Shown here: positions 1-8,996 of the stretch, one piece after another
Numbering within the stretch: position 1 is the stretch's first letter
How the letters are laid out: each line of letters opens with the position of its first letter
NCBI GenBank assembly: GCA_020073565.1
Contig: JAIQEY010000016.1
Location: 1 to 64,000, forward strand
DNA: 64,000 nucleotides
Direction: 5' to 3'
Source: Terriglobia bacterium
Lineage (GTDB): Bacteria; Acidobacteriota; Terriglobia; Terriglobales; Acidobacteriaceae
The notes under the pieces: model-generated
The model's input: only the letters and a program-made list of their open reading frames with translations
Told to the model about the DNA's origin: nothing
Database searches by the model: none
Program-made: the position numbers and the translations under genes

Positions 1-603
1 AACCAGATTGTCGCCAAGCTGGGAAGTTCGAGCATCGAGATTGGGCAAGTGGTGAAGGTGATCACCTCAATCGCACAACAGACCAACCTGCTGGCGCTGA
101 ACGCGACGATCGAAGCGGCTCGAGCGGGAGAAGCGGGGAAGGGATTCGCGGTGGTGGCGAATGAAGTGAAAGAGTTGGCCAAGCAGACAGCGAAGGCGAC
201 CGAGGATATCAGTCGCAAGATTGAGGCGATTCAGGACGACACGAAGGGCGCCGTGAGTGCGATCAGCCAGATCAGCGAGGTGATCCGGCAAGTGAACGAC
301 ATTTCGAACACGATCGCGACGGCGGTGGAGGAACAGAACGCGACGACGAACGAGATGTCGCGGAACGTGGCGGAAGCGGCGACGGGGTCGGAGGAGATCA
401 CGAAGAACATCACGGGGGTGGCGGAAGCGGCGCAGAGCACGACGCATGGAGCGAATGACTCGCTGCAGGCCTCGCAGGCACTGGCGGAGATGGCGACCCA
501 ACTGCGCGGGCTGGTGGAACAGTTCAAGATCGACAGCGACGGTACGGGAAGCGGGCATCCGGCCAAAACGCTAGGAACAAAAGCCAGGTCCGCTCGCGCG
601 TAG
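1..603 (+). CDS. Methyl-accepting chemotaxis protein, C-terminal part (5' truncated by window edge)
   Basis: The reading frame is open from base 1 to the TAG at 601-603, so only the last 200 residues of a larger receptor are present. The segment is the cytoplasmic signalling hairpin of chemoreceptors: the tip motif [20 protein letters not shown] is followed by [15 protein letters not shown], the region that contacts CheA and CheW. The rest is a long coiled coil with Glu/Gln-Glu pairs suitable for methylation, ending in a flexible basic tail ([12 protein letters not shown]). The sensor and membrane parts lie upstream of the window. No che gene is visible nearby. The GTG at 49 is internal and not the real start. 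Identification of the domain is secure; the ligand is unknown. Confidence 0.95.
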   Translation, partial: NQIVAKLGSSSIEIGQVVKVITSIAQQTNLLALNATIEAARAGEAGKGFAVVANEVKELAKQTAKATEDISRKIEAIQDDTKGAVSAISQISEVIRQVNDISNTIATAVEEQNATTNEMSRNVAEAATGSEEITKNITGVAEAAQSTTHGANDSLQASQALAEMATQLRGLVEQFKIDSDGTGSGHPAKTLGTKARSARA

Positions 604-656
604 GGAGTGGAAGTGGATTCACTCGCGCCGCAGCGTCTCCGGCACAAAATGGGCAC

Positions 657-682
657 ACTCCTGAGGGGAAGCCGACAGGAGT
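657..682 (-). terminator. Weak hairpin downstream of rnpB
   Basis: Read on the minus strand, ACTCCTG and CAGGAGT can form a 7-bp stem with a 12-nt loop just past the 3' end of the RNase P RNA. The following bases contain only a short TTTT, so this is at best a weak terminator or a processing element. Confidence 0.3.
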
Positions 683-703
683 TCAACAGAGAAAATCGGT
701 GAG

Positions 704-1098
704 CAGTGGCAGCCGGACCTGTAAGCCGAATTCTGTCTGCCGTTTCCGGCAGGACGGTCATTCCTCTGGGCCACACATTACTGCGGGGCTCTAGCGACCT
801 ACCCGGAGGTTGTGGCGCACCGAGCCGGCACGCGCCCCGGTCTTCTGGAGCTTCCTCCCTATTTGGTCTTGCTCCGTGTGGGGTTTGCCCTGCCCGCTGC
901 ATTACTGCCGCGGCGGTGCGCTCTTACCGCACCTTTTCACCCTTACCGGAACCTTGCGGCCCGGCGGTATGTTTTCTGTGGCACTTTCCGTCCAGCGGAC
1001 TTGAATCCGCCGTCCCGGACGTTATCCGGCACACTGCCCTGCGGAGTTCGGACTTTCCTCTGTCTTGCGACAGCGACCGTCCGGCCCAGCTGCCAACA
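704..1098 (-). ncRNA. rnpB: RNase P RNA, bacterial type A
   Basis: This is the catalytic RNA of RNase P, which trims the 5' leader of tRNA precursors. On the minus strand the 5' part carries the invariant AGAGGAAAGTCCG (about 1049-1062) and the 3' part carries GACAGAATTCGGCTTACAGG (about 718-737), the CR I and CR V consensus blocks. The ends pair as helix P1: GGCAGC near 1090-1094 with GCTGCC near 708-713. The length of about 395 nt and the internal helices fit type A. Exact ends are estimated from P1. ORFs drawn through this stretch on either strand are spurious. It sits alone between the chemoreceptor gene and the permease pair. Confidence 0.95.
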
Positions 1099-1103
1099 GG
1101 ATC

Positions 1104-1109
1104 ATTATA
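1104..1109 (-). promoter_or_regulatory. -10 box of rnpB
   Basis: A perfect TATAAT on the minus strand lies 5-10 nt before the predicted 5' end of the RNase P RNA, exactly where a sigma-70 -10 element is expected. I see no good -35 hexamer at the usual spacing. Confidence 0.7.
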
Positions 1110-1139
1110 TTTGATGCCCCGCTGGCAGGTGAGGTTTTA

Positions 1140-1265
1140 GGTCTCAGATGTTGGGTCTCAGGGCTTCAGGGCCGCCTAACTGTTAGACTGACATGGAAAG
1201 TTGTGGCGCTGGCCTAAGATCGATTCGTTCAGGCCTGCGACCTGACAACTGAGACCTGAGACCTG
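1140..1265. repeat. Inverted pair of GGTCTCAGG-type repeats
   Basis: The left arm (1140-1171) repeats GGTCTCAG and the right arm (1231-1265) repeats its complement CTGAGACC, so the two could pair across about 60 nt. Single copies of the same unit occur at 16427-16458 and 29885-29906. The element fills the gap between rnpB and the first permease gene. Confidence 0.75.
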
Positions 1266-1272
1266 CTTTTCC

Positions 1273-2505
1273 ATGAACATCACCGAAGCCATCAAGATCG
1301 CCTTCCAATCGCTCTGGGCGAACAAGCTCCGCTCGGTGCTGACGCTGCTGGGCGTGGTGATTGGCGTCGCCGCCGTGATCGCCGTCGTCACCTTTGTCAA
1401 CGGCATCAACGGCTATGTAGCGACCAAGATCTTTAATCTTGGGGCCGACGTTTTTCTCATTTTCAAAGTCTCGCCGGCCGTGACCAACGTCGATCACTTC
1501 CTGGAAGGCGAAAAACGCAAAGACCTCACCATGGCGGACTACCAGGCAGTGCGGGAAGCCTGCCGGCACTGCGAGTACGTCGGGGCGACACTGCGCAACG
1601 GTTCCGGCCATGTGAAGTACGCCGAGCAATCCATCAGCGACACCATCGTGCAGGGAATTACTCCCTCGATGGCTCCGATCTACGACACGGATCTGTCGGC
1701 GGGACGGATGCTGAACGAAACCGATTTGAACAACAAGGCACCGGTGGTTGTCGTGGGAGCGGACATCGTCGAACACCTGATGCCGGGCGTCGATCCGCTG
1801 GGCAAAGAAGTTCGCCTTGACGGCTGGACCTACCAGGTCATTGGCGTGGGGAAAAAGAAAGGTAAGACGCTGGGGCAGAGTCTCGACAACTACGTGATGA
1901 TCCCGATCACGATGTATCTCAAGCAGTACGGAGTGCACAAAGGCAGCATTACGATTTCGGGCAAGGGAGCGGCAGCCGGAGTCGCGTTGGACGAGGCCAT
2001 CGACGAGGCACGCGCGGCGCTGCGCGCCCACCGGCACGATCGTCCCGGAGGAGAAGACAGCTTCGACATCGAGACCAACGCCAGCCTGTTGGGCATCTGG
2101 ATGAACTTCAGCAGCACTTTCTTCATGGCGACGATCGGGATCGCCTGCATCTCGCTGGTGGTGGGTGGGATCGTAATCATGAACATCATGCTCGTATCGG
2201 TGACCGAACGAACCCGCGAAATCGGCATCCGAAAGGCGATGGGGGCGCGGCGCGACGACGTGCTGGCGCAATTCCTGATCGAAGCGGTAACTCTGGCATT
2301 GGTGGGCGGCGCGCTGGGGGTATTGCTGGGTGTGGCGGCCGCCGAAGTCGTGACGGCATTGATCGGGATGCCGTCGGCGATCAAGCTTTGGGCGGTGGCC
2401 GCGGGGCTGATCGTCGCGGCCAGCGTGGGCGTTTTTTTCGGAGTTTATCCAGCGCGCAAAGCGGCGCGCCTCGATCCCATTGCCGCCTTGCGATTTGAGA
2501 TGTGA
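1273..2505 (+). CDS. MacB/FtsX-like ABC transporter permease (first of a tandem pair)
   Basis: The 410-residue protein has the permease-only architecture of the MacB/LolE family: one N-terminal membrane helix (about 17-45), a large periplasmic domain (about 50-270), then three C-terminal helices. The hallmark block MNIMLVSVTERTREIGIRKA follows the second helix and is the part that touches the ATPase. Such proteins are mechanotransmission permeases that drive export or lipid/lipoprotein transfer without carrying substrate through a channel. No ATPase domain is fused and no ATPase gene lies in the window, so the partner must be encoded elsewhere. A paralogue follows 15 bp downstream and hpnI overlaps that one, so the three are probably co-transcribed. 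The substrate is unknown. Confidence 0.9.
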   Translation: MNITEAIKIAFQSLWANKLRSVLTLLGVVIGVAAVIAVVTFVNGINGYVATKIFNLGADVFLIFKVSPAVTNVDHFLEGEKRKDLTMADYQAVREACRHCEYVGATLRNGSGHVKYAEQSISDTIVQGITPSMAPIYDTDLSAGRMLNETDLNNKAPVVVVGADIVEHLMPGVDPLGKEVRLDGWTYQVIGVGKKKGKTLGQSLDNYVMIPITMYLKQYGVHKGSITISGKGAAAGVALDEAIDEARAALRAHRHDRPGGEDSFDIETNASLLGIWMNFSSTFFMATIGIACISLVVGGIVIMNIMLVSVTERTREIGIRKAMGARRDDVLAQFLIEAVTLALVGGALGVLLGVAAAEVVTALIGMPSAIKLWAVAAGLIVAASVGVFFGVYPARKAARLDPIAALRFEM

Positions 2506-2520
2506 GACAAGAGCCCCGGC

Positions 2521-3783
2521 ATGATTCGCAAAGATGAATTCCAGGAAATCGTCCAGATGGCGACGGACACGCTCCGCAGCAACAAGCTGCGCTCGTCGCT
2601 GACCGTTCTGGGCATCGTGATTGGAGTCGCGGTGGTCATCGCGGTTTCGTCCATTGGTCGTGGGTTGGACGACAACGTCCGCGACGTGGTCACCTCCATC
2701 GGCTCGAACATCATTTTCGTGTTTCACATGGAGCCTTTTACCTTCGGGCGTCCGACCGAAGAGATGCGCACCCGCAAGGAACTCACTTTCGATGATGCCG
2801 AAGCGATCAAGCAACTGCCCCACGTGAAATCGGTGTCGGCTGGAATGCGTATGTTTCGCCCCGAGCTCGGGGTGGGCACGTACGCTGTGAAGTACCAGGA
2901 TCGCAAGGCGAAGAACACGATTCTGGAAGGGGACACCGCTTCGGTGAAGGATGTTTTTGACCTGCCCATGGCGACGGGACGGTGGTTCACTGAGATCGAT
3001 GATCAACACCGCTCCTCGGTCGTCGTTCTCGGACACGACACTGTGGAGGAGTTGTTCGGTAACCAGGATCCGCTCGGCCACGAAGTAAATATCGAGGGGC
3101 GATTATTTGAAGTCGTGGGCACAGTGCAGAAGATCAAGTCCGTGTTTGGCGGCGGAAAAGACCCCAACGACAACCGCGTCTTTTTCCCCCTGACCACGTT
3201 CAAAACGCTTCATCCCGAGTTGAAGCAACACTGGATCAGCGTCAAGGCTACTTCACACGATGACATGCCAAAGGCGATCGATGAGATCCGGGAGCTACTG
3301 CGACGGCGGCGAAAGGTTCCCGTCAACAAGGCGGACAATTTTGCGGTTTTCACCTCGGATTCGATCTCGGACGTGTGGAAGCAACTTACCGGCATGTTGT
3401 TTGTCGGCATGTTTGCGATTTCGAGCGTCGGTTTGATTATCGGAGGCGTCGGCGTGATGAACATCATGCTGGTGTCGGTGACTGAGCGCACCCGGGAGAT
3501 TGGAGTGCGCAAAGCCCTCGGCGCGCGCAAGCGCGACATTCTGCTGCAGTTCACGATGGAAGCGATCATTCTGACCGCGGTCGGCGGAGTCATTGGCGTG
3601 CTGCTCGGTGCGGTGCTCGCTGGGGGCATCCCCGCGGTCTGGCCATCGCTACCGGCGCACATGTCGATGTTCTGGATCACGTTCGGCTTCAGCTCTGCAG
3701 CGGCGGTTGGATTGGTGTTCGGCATCTATCCGGCCTGGAAAGCCGCGAACCTCGACCCGATCGAGGCCCTCCGCTACGAATGA
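2521..3783 (+). CDS. MacB/FtsX-like ABC transporter permease (second of a tandem pair)
   Basis: This 420-residue paralogue of the preceding gene has the same layout: N-terminal helix (about 18-45), MacB-type periplasmic domain, and three C-terminal helices with MNIMLVSVTERTREIGVRKA. The two proteins could form a heterodimer, as LolC/LolE do. There is no ATP-binding cassette. The stop codon TGA (3781-3783) overlaps the ATG of hpnI (3780-3782), implying translational coupling to a hopanoid-modifying enzyme. That raises, but does not prove, a role in moving a lipid or a lipid-linked product. Confidence 0.9.
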   Translation: MIRKDEFQEIVQMATDTLRSNKLRSSLTVLGIVIGVAVVIAVSSIGRGLDDNVRDVVTSIGSNIIFVFHMEPFTFGRPTEEMRTRKELTFDDAEAIKQLPHVKSVSAGMRMFRPELGVGTYAVKYQDRKAKNTILEGDTASVKDVFDLPMATGRWFTEIDDQHRSSVVVLGHDTVEELFGNQDPLGHEVNIEGRLFEVVGTVQKIKSVFGGGKDPNDNRVFFPLTTFKTLHPELKQHWISVKATSHDDMPKAIDEIRELLRRRRKVPVNKADNFAVFTSDSISDVWKQLTGMLFVGMFAISSVGLIIGGVGVMNIMLVSVTERTREIGVRKALGARKRDILLQFTMEAIILTAVGGVIGVLLGAVLAGGIPAVWPSLPAHMSMFWITFGFSSAAAVGLVFGIYPAWKAANLDPIEALRYE

Positions 3784-4973
3784 CCTCAACAACAAGCGTC
3801 GTCTTTGAAGCTGCAACCGCTCTGGGAACCATTGCCAGCCTGTCTTTTTATCTACTAGGTGGCGTCGGACTCGCCAGCTTCTTAAGTGCCCGCCGTAGGA
3901 AGTCCGGCCGGTCCAACCTGGCGGACGGCGAGCTTCCACCTGTGTCGATCCTCAAGCCCTTGAGGGGCGTTGATCCGCAGATCTGGGAGAGTTTCTGCAG
4001 TCATTGCGAACAGGACTATCCGGAATTTCAGATCGTCTTTGGCGTCAGCGACCCGAACGATCCAGCGATCGAAGTCGTGCGCAGGCTGCAGGCACAATAT
4101 CCGCAGCGCCAGATCGAACTTATCGCATGCCAGCGGATTCTCGGGGCCAATATCAAAGTGAGCAATCTTGTGCAGATGCTGCCGGCCGCGCGCCACGAAA
4201 TTCTGCTGGTGAGCGATAGCGACATCCGAGTGCCGGAGCACTATCTGCGCCGGGTGATCGCGCCGTTGTGCGACGAGTCGGTTGGACTCGTGACCTGTCT
4301 CTATCGCGGCATCGCCGGCCGCTCGCTCGGTTCGCAGCTTGAGGCCCTCGGCATCAGCATGGACTTTGTGCCCGGAGTGCTGAGCGCCCGGGTCATTGAG
4401 AGGGGCATCCATTTTGCACTTGGTTCAACCATGGTCTTCCGCAAAAGCGATCTCGATGCGCTCGGTGGATTCGAGATCCTTGTCGACTACCTCGCCGACG
4501 ACTACGAACTCGGCCGGGGCATCTCCGCAGCCGGAAAGCGTGTCGAACTGAGCGATGTAGCGGTGGAAACTTTTCTACCCGCGTATTCGTTTCGCCAGTT
4601 TGTGGATCATCAACTGCGCTGGGCGCGCACCATTCGCGACGCCCGGCGATGGGGATATCTGGGCTTGGCCCTGACGTTCAGCCTGCCCTGGTCGATCGCA
4701 TTGCTGCTCGCGGCGCGCGGTGCCCTGTGGGCATGGGCGCTCGCTGCGATCACTTTAGCGGCACGGGTGGGCGTCGGCGTGGCCACATCGTTCTGCGTGC
4801 TACACGACGGCCAAGCACTCCGGAACATTGTTCTGCTGCCTATGCGAGATCTAATCGCGCCGCTCGTCTGGGCAGCGAGTTTTGCTGGGCACCAGATCCA
4901 CTGGCGAGGAGACGCGTTTTATCTGAAAGATGGCCGACTAACCAGAATTCCGCCGAAATCAGTAGGTGAGTAG
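3780..4973 (+). CDS. hpnI: HpnI-type hopanoid/ceramide glucosyltransferase-like GT2/GT21 enzyme
   Basis: This is a membrane-bound glycosyltransferase of the ceramide glucosyltransferase family (397 aa). An N-terminal membrane helix (about 15-33) precedes a GT-A domain with SDSD near residues 144-147 (metal and nucleotide sugar), ADDYELG near 238 (catalytic base) and the QLRWAR (Q/RxxRW) signature near 278. Hydrophobic C-terminal helices follow. In bacteria this set is typical of HpnI, which adds N-acetylglucosamine to bacteriohopanetetrol. HpnK and HpnJ, which act next, are not in the window. The start ATG overlaps the stop of the permease gene. Sphingolipid glucosylation is the main alternative. 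Confidence 0.8.
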   Translation: MTSTTSVVFEAATALGTIASLSFYLLGGVGLASFLSARRRKSGRSNLADGELPPVSILKPLRGVDPQIWESFCSHCEQDYPEFQIVFGVSDPNDPAIEVVRRLQAQYPQRQIELIACQRILGANIKVSNLVQMLPAARHEILLVSDSDIRVPEHYLRRVIAPLCDESVGLVTCLYRGIAGRSLGSQLEALGISMDFVPGVLSARVIERGIHFALGSTMVFRKSDLDALGGFEILVDYLADDYELGRGISAAGKRVELSDVAVETFLPAYSFRQFVDHQLRWARTIRDARRWGYLGLALTFSLPWSIALLLAARGALWAWALAAITLAARVGVGVATSFCVLHDGQALRNIVLLPMRDLIAPLVWAASFAGHQIHWRGDAFYLKDGRLTRIPPKSVGE

Positions 4974-5018
4974 CGCCGGCGCGCTGCCGGCTGTTCCGAG
5001 CGCGCCCAGCGCTCGGAG
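4974..5018. repeat. GC-rich palindromes between convergent genes
   Basis: Two small palindromes (GCCGGCGCGCTGCCGGC and CCGAGCGCGCCCAGCGCTCGG-like) separate the convergent stop codons of hpnI and the GT39 gene. They may serve as a bidirectional terminator, but no T-tract follows. Confidence 0.45.
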
Positions 5019-6881
5019 TCAGCGCTGCTGCATCGGCCGATTCGTAAACACCGTTTTGTCTTCGCAGTGAGCTACCACATAGCGTGGCAAACCACGCAGC
5101 TCGCGCGGATCTTCGTGTTCTGCCCAGAAGAACACGCGCTGTGGGCTGTTCCACAGGACCATGAAAGATGCCTGCGTCTCGAAAACACGGGGCGCATCCG
5201 GGAAGCGCGACCCATACCACATGTTGCCACCCGGTTCGTGCAGCGAACGCAGTGGCAGTCCGGTGTAGAAATTCAGCGAGGATGCGTTTTCGTACAGGCC
5301 CGTAACCACAATCCGATCGCCGGGCTGGTAGCGCTCCTGTATTGCCAGCGCCAAGTCCTTCGAAGAGAGAATCGGGGAGAAAGTCGTGAACGCTGAGTGC
5401 ACGCATGCCAGCACCACCACCATCATCAGTGCCAATGCCGCATTGCCCGCGCCGGCACGTCCTCGGCGACGCAAGGCAAAGTTGGCTAGCGTCCCCAGCA
5501 GAAACGCCAGCGAAAAGCCGAACAGCGGCAGCCGGAATGCTCCCATCGCTTGCGGAGTTAAATCAAGAAAGTGTCCAAACGAGAGGGCGTATTCCTGCGG
5601 GTTTCTTCTCAGTAAATCCGAAAGATCGGTCCCCGGCGCCGGGGCCTTGGAGAGCCAGAGCAGCACAAACCCGGCCGCAGCGATTACCACGCCAATGACC
5701 AGCAGCGCCGCTGACGAGATTCGCCCTCCGCGCCGCTCCCGGCTGTCCCCGGCCGATTCTCTTTCCCGTGCGAGCCATCCGCCCACCAGCAGCGCCATGC
5801 CTGGAATCGCCGGGATCGTGTAGTATTCCTGCCGCGTCGAGAAACTGAAGAATCCTACGATTACCAGGTTCCACAAAAAGAAAAGCAGATATGCGCGTTG
5901 CCGCCGCGTCATCTGCAAGCGAAACTCTCGCCAGCGCCGCGGCACTTCCTGCAAGGACTGCGGAACAAAAACACTCCACGGCACCAGCCACAGCACCAGC
6001 AGCACCCAGAACAGCACCAACGGCACCGTATCGTAATCGCGCGGCACGCGCCTGTTCAAGAACCGCAGGATGTGTTCGTTGACGAAATAGAACCACAAAA
6101 ATCCGCGCACCTGACCCTGTGCAGGATTCTCAATTTCAGCGAGAATGTGCCAGGGCGCGGCGATCGCCAGGAAGACCACTGCGCTCGAAAACAGCCGCAG
6201 CCGGAGCAAGTGCTTGAGATTTCCCGTGAGCAGCAGATACAGCCCGATCGCGCCCGCTGGAAACACCAACCCGATCAGGCCTTTCGTGAGCACGCTCAGA
6301 GCGCACACTGCGGCCAGGCCCCAGCAGATCCACTTTGAAGGCCTCGAGTGCTCCAGCGATTCCAGAAAAAGCCAGAACGTCAAGGTGAGCCACAGTCCCA
6401 CGAGGACGTCGGGAATCAGAAAACGCGTGAACAGATACGGTCCGAGCGCGGTCGCCAGCACCAAACCCGAGTCGAATCCACCCACCGCACCAAATGCCCG
6501 GCGTCCCAACCCATACGTGGCCAGGATCATGCCGAGCACCCCTAGCATCAGCGGGAAACGCGTGCTCCACTCGTTGACGCCGAACAGCTTGTAGCTGGCC
6601 GCCACGCTCCAATACATCAGCGGTGCCTTCTCCAGATACCGGACGCCATTCACGTACAGCGTGACCCAGTTGTGCCGTAGCAGCATCTCCCGTGCTGCCT
6701 CGGCATGAACCGTGTCGGCATCATCGAGCAGCGCCGGGGTCGAGAGGCCGACCATATAGATGACGAACCACAGTGCTATCAGAACCAGCACAGACACTCG
6801 CCAGTCCGCGAGCAGACGATTCGGTAGGCTTATGGTCTCGGTTGTCGGCTGATCTGCCACGGAAGTCACGGCGGAATTCAT
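5019..6881 (-). CDS. ArnT-like GT39 (PMT family) membrane glycosyltransferase
   Basis: A polytopic protein of about 620 residues with around 11-12 hydrophobic segments. The first extracytoplasmic loop contains DDADTVHAEAAREML, which matches the acidic catalytic motif of dolichyl-phosphate-mannose transferases and ArnT. These enzymes move a sugar from a polyprenyl phosphate donor to lipid A, a protein or another lipid at the outer face of the inner membrane. The C-terminal soluble part (about 480-620) probably binds the acceptor. I chose the ATG at 6881 over the upstream TTG at 6935 because a TATAAT lies at 6894-6899, only 12 nt before it. The GT4 gene upstream on the same strand may belong to the same glycan pathway. 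Donor and acceptor are unknown. Confidence 0.85.
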   Translation of the reverse strand: MNSAVTSVADQPTTETISLPNRLLADWRVSVLVLIALWFVIYMVGLSTPALLDDADTVHAEAAREMLLRHNWVTLYVNGVRYLEKAPLMYWSVAASYKLFGVNEWSTRFPLMLGVLGMILATYGLGRRAFGAVGGFDSGLVLATALGPYLFTRFLIPDVLVGLWLTLTFWLFLESLEHSRPSKWICWGLAAVCALSVLTKGLIGLVFPAGAIGLYLLLTGNLKHLLRLRLFSSAVVFLAIAAPWHILAEIENPAQGQVRGFLWFYFVNEHILRFLNRRVPRDYDTVPLVLFWVLLVLWLVPWSVFVPQSLQEVPRRWREFRLQMTRRQRAYLLFFLWNLVIVGFFSFSTRQEYYTIPAIPGMALLVGGWLARERESAGDSRERRGGRISSAALLVIGVVIAAAGFVLLWLSKAPAPGTDLSDLLRRNPQEYALSFGHFLDLTPQAMGAFRLPLFGFSLAFLLGTLANFALRRRGRAGAGNAALALMMVVVLACVHSAFTTFSPILSSKDLALAIQERYQPGDRIVVTGLYENASSLNFYTGLPLRSLHEPGGNMWYGSRFPDAPRVFETQASFMVLWNSPQRVFFWAEHEDPRELRGLPRYVVAHCEDKTVFTNRPMQQR

Positions 6882-6893
6882 CGCGGAAGGCCC

Positions 6894-6899
6894 ATTATA
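6894..6899 (-). promoter_or_regulatory. TATAAT box just before the GT39 gene
   Basis: A perfect TATAAT on the minus strand ends 12 nt before the chosen ATG. Transcription would begin a few bases before the start codon, leaving almost no 5' leader. Confidence 0.5.
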
Positions 6900-6950
6900 C
6901 GGAAGTAGCGCGGTGCATCGTCTCGCGGATGGCAACTCGATCGGACAAAC

Positions 6951-8111
6951 TCAATCCGCCGCCACTCCGCGCGACACGTCGTTCCCTGCTACTTCGCGGT
7001 AAATCTCCAGAATCCTCGACACCGAAGTTGTCCACGAAAACCGCTGGGCTTGTTCGTAGCCGCGCTGTTTCATCCGCGTGCGCAGTGCCGGATCCAGCAG
7101 CACACGCTGCAAGGCGCGCTGAATCTCAAACACGTTCTCCGGATTCACCAGGAGGGCGGCGTTGCCCGTAACTTCGGGCAGGCTCGAGTTGTTGGAGGCC
7201 ACCACCGGGGTTCCGTGAGCCATGGCTTCCAGCGGCGGCAGTCCAAAGCCTTCGTAGAGCGACGGGAACACGAAGATCTTGGCCACGTCATAGAAAATCC
7301 GCAATACTTCAATCGGCACGAATCCAAGGAAGCGCACATCATTCTGCACGCCGCTCCGCACCACCGTCCGGCGCAGCCGCGGATGGCTGGAAAGATCGTC
7401 CCCGATCACGATCAGCTTCAGATCGGGAAACTGGTCCTCTTTCTCCAACTCGCTCTTGAGCGCCGAGAACGCCTCGATGATGCGCACCACGTTCTTATGC
7501 GGACGAATGGCGCCGGCGTACAGAATGAACGGATAAGTCACCTGGTAGCGCTCGGCGATCAACTCGCGATCCGCCTGCGTGGCGTGGCCACTTAGAAAAC
7601 GTTCGTCAATGGCGTTGTACACCACCTCGATCCGTTCGCCAGGTATGTGGAAGATCCTTTCGGTTTCGCTCTTGGTGAATTGCGAAACCGCCAGCACCCG
7701 CGCCGCGCGGTTCAGCGCCCGCCGCGTTAGTTGAAAATGCAAACTCCGCCACAGGCTGGAAGCGTCACGCGACGGGTACATGTGTTCCAGCACGTCGTGC
7801 ACCGTAATGACATAGGGACACGGCAGGGCGCGCGGGATCCAGAACAGGTGGGGAATGTGCACCACATCGCACTGCAGCCGTCGCACGATCGCGCGGAAAT
7901 CCAGATTGCTTTTGACCGTGTTGTCGCGACCCCCCAGCGCGACCGCATGGAAATTGGGTGGCAGCGGACCGCACTCCGCCACTTTGGCGGGCAAGCCAAT
8001 CAGGGAATACTTGCTCTCGCGGTCCAGGCGCGCTAGCGTCCGGACCACGTTCCGCATGTACGTGCCAATGCCGAATTCCGTCATGCGACGGATGTCGATG
8101 GCTACTTTCAC
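6951..8111 (-). CDS. GT4 (group 1) glycosyltransferase, mannosyltransferase-like
   Basis: A soluble GT-B glycosyltransferase of 386 residues. The N-terminal Rossmann half starts with MKVAIDIRRMTEFGIGTYMR, whose GIGTYMRN loop resembles the glycine-rich acceptor loop of the family. The C-terminal half has FPSLYEGFGLPPLEAMAHG near residue 285, with the two glutamates of the E-x7-E nucleotide-sugar motif, then SSLPEVTGNAALLVNP. It would use an NDP- or GDP-activated sugar on a lipid-linked or free acceptor. It lies between the GT39 gene (about 70 bp downstream) and an SDR gene (84 bp upstream) on the same strand. The sugar cannot be told from sequence. Confidence 0.9.
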   Translation of the reverse strand: MKVAIDIRRMTEFGIGTYMRNVVRTLARLDRESKYSLIGLPAKVAECGPLPPNFHAVALGGRDNTVKSNLDFRAIVRRLQCDVVHIPHLFWIPRALPCPYVITVHDVLEHMYPSRDASSLWRSLHFQLTRRALNRAARVLAVSQFTKSETERIFHIPGERIEVVYNAIDERFLSGHATQADRELIAERYQVTYPFILYAGAIRPHKNVVRIIEAFSALKSELEKEDQFPDLKLIVIGDDLSSHPRLRRTVVRSGVQNDVRFLGFVPIEVLRIFYDVAKIFVFPSLYEGFGLPPLEAMAHGTPVVASNNSSLPEVTGNAALLVNPENVFEIQRALQRVLLDPALRTRMKQRGYEQAQRFSWTTSVSRILEIYREVAGNDVSRGVAAD

Positions 8112-8195
8112 GAGGAGAATTTAACCACAGTGGAGACAATGTCACACACAGGATTCCTGACGGAGCTTCTCGAATGCTCGGAAATCGGCCTACCT

Positions 8196-8969
8196 TCAGC
8201 CGCGATGGCGTAATCGCAGGCTTTCCCAGCTCCCATCCGCCGCCCAGCCTCCATCCACGGAGAGCGTGTGGCCGTTGACGAAGCCGCTTTGTGCCGGATC
8301 AGCAAGGAAGGCGACTGCCTGGGCGATGTCGTCGGGCGTTGCGAAACGTGCCATCGGGACACGGCCGGTGATGTCATCGTCCGCATACAGCCCGGCATTC
8401 TGTGCCGAGTCGTCCATCGGCGTCTTGACCCATCCCGGGCAGACGGCATTGCAGCGTACACCGCGTCCGCCCCATTCCGCCGCCAGGGTTCGGGTGAGTC
8501 CGACCAAACCGTGCTTGGAAGCGTTGTAGGCCGCACGATCGGCAACTCCCAACAGGCCCGCCACGGACGCCACGTTGATAATGCTACCCGAGCCCTGTTT
8601 CAACATGATTCGCCCGAAGGCGCGACAGAGGAGAAAAGGCCCCAGAAGATTGATGTCCATTACGCGTCGCCACTCGGCAACGCTAATCTCTTCCGCCGGG
8701 GCAATGGAACTGACACCCGCGTTGTTGACCAGGACATCGATGCGCCCGTAGTGCTTCATCACGGCCTCGCTCATGTGGGCGACCACAGCTTCGTCGGCAA
8801 CGCTTCCCAACGCCTCAATCGCGTCCACACCGTGGCCGCGGACTTTGACGGCCGTTTCGGCAGGCGAGCGAAGATCATTGAGCACCAGCGAAAATCCCCG
8901 TTGGGCCAGAACTTCAGCGGTGCGCTGCCCAATGCCTTGAGCGGCACCAGTGACCAGAGCGACTTTCAT
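8196..8969 (-). CDS. Short-chain dehydrogenase/reductase (SDR), FabG-like
   Basis: A 257-residue classical SDR. It has the cofactor motif TGAAQGIG near the N-terminus, NNAG at the end of the fourth strand and the catalytic YNASK with the preceding serine region. It should be a tetrameric NAD(P)(H)-dependent oxidoreductase; the substrate is not evident. It follows glyA by 27 bp on the same strand and is probably co-transcribed with it, although no functional link is obvious. A role as FabG in fatty-acid synthesis is possible but no other fab gene is present. Confidence 0.9.
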   Translation of the reverse strand: MKVALVTGAAQGIGQRTAEVLAQRGFSLVLNDLRSPAETAVKVRGHGVDAIEALGSVADEAVVAHMSEAVMKHYGRIDVLVNNAGVSSIAPAEEISVAEWRRVMDINLLGPFLLCRAFGRIMLKQGSGSIINVASVAGLLGVADRAAYNASKHGLVGLTRTLAAEWGGRGVRCNAVCPGWVKTPMDDSAQNAGLYADDDITGRVPMARFATPDDIAQAVAFLADPAQSGFVNGHTLSVDGGWAADGSWESLRLRHRG

Positions 8970-8996
8970 GGTTTGCGTTTCCGCGTGCGGCGTGTT

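Noticed and set aside
706-1140. Several ORFs through the RNase P RNA
   Set aside because: The conserved RNA motifs and P1 pairing explain the stretch. Proteins predicted there are a well-known annotation artefact.
1183-3081. Minus-strand ORF of 632 codons across the permease genes
   Set aside because: It is antisense to two well-supported permease genes; its translation is His/Arg-rich and lacks any domain, as expected from third-codon GC bias.
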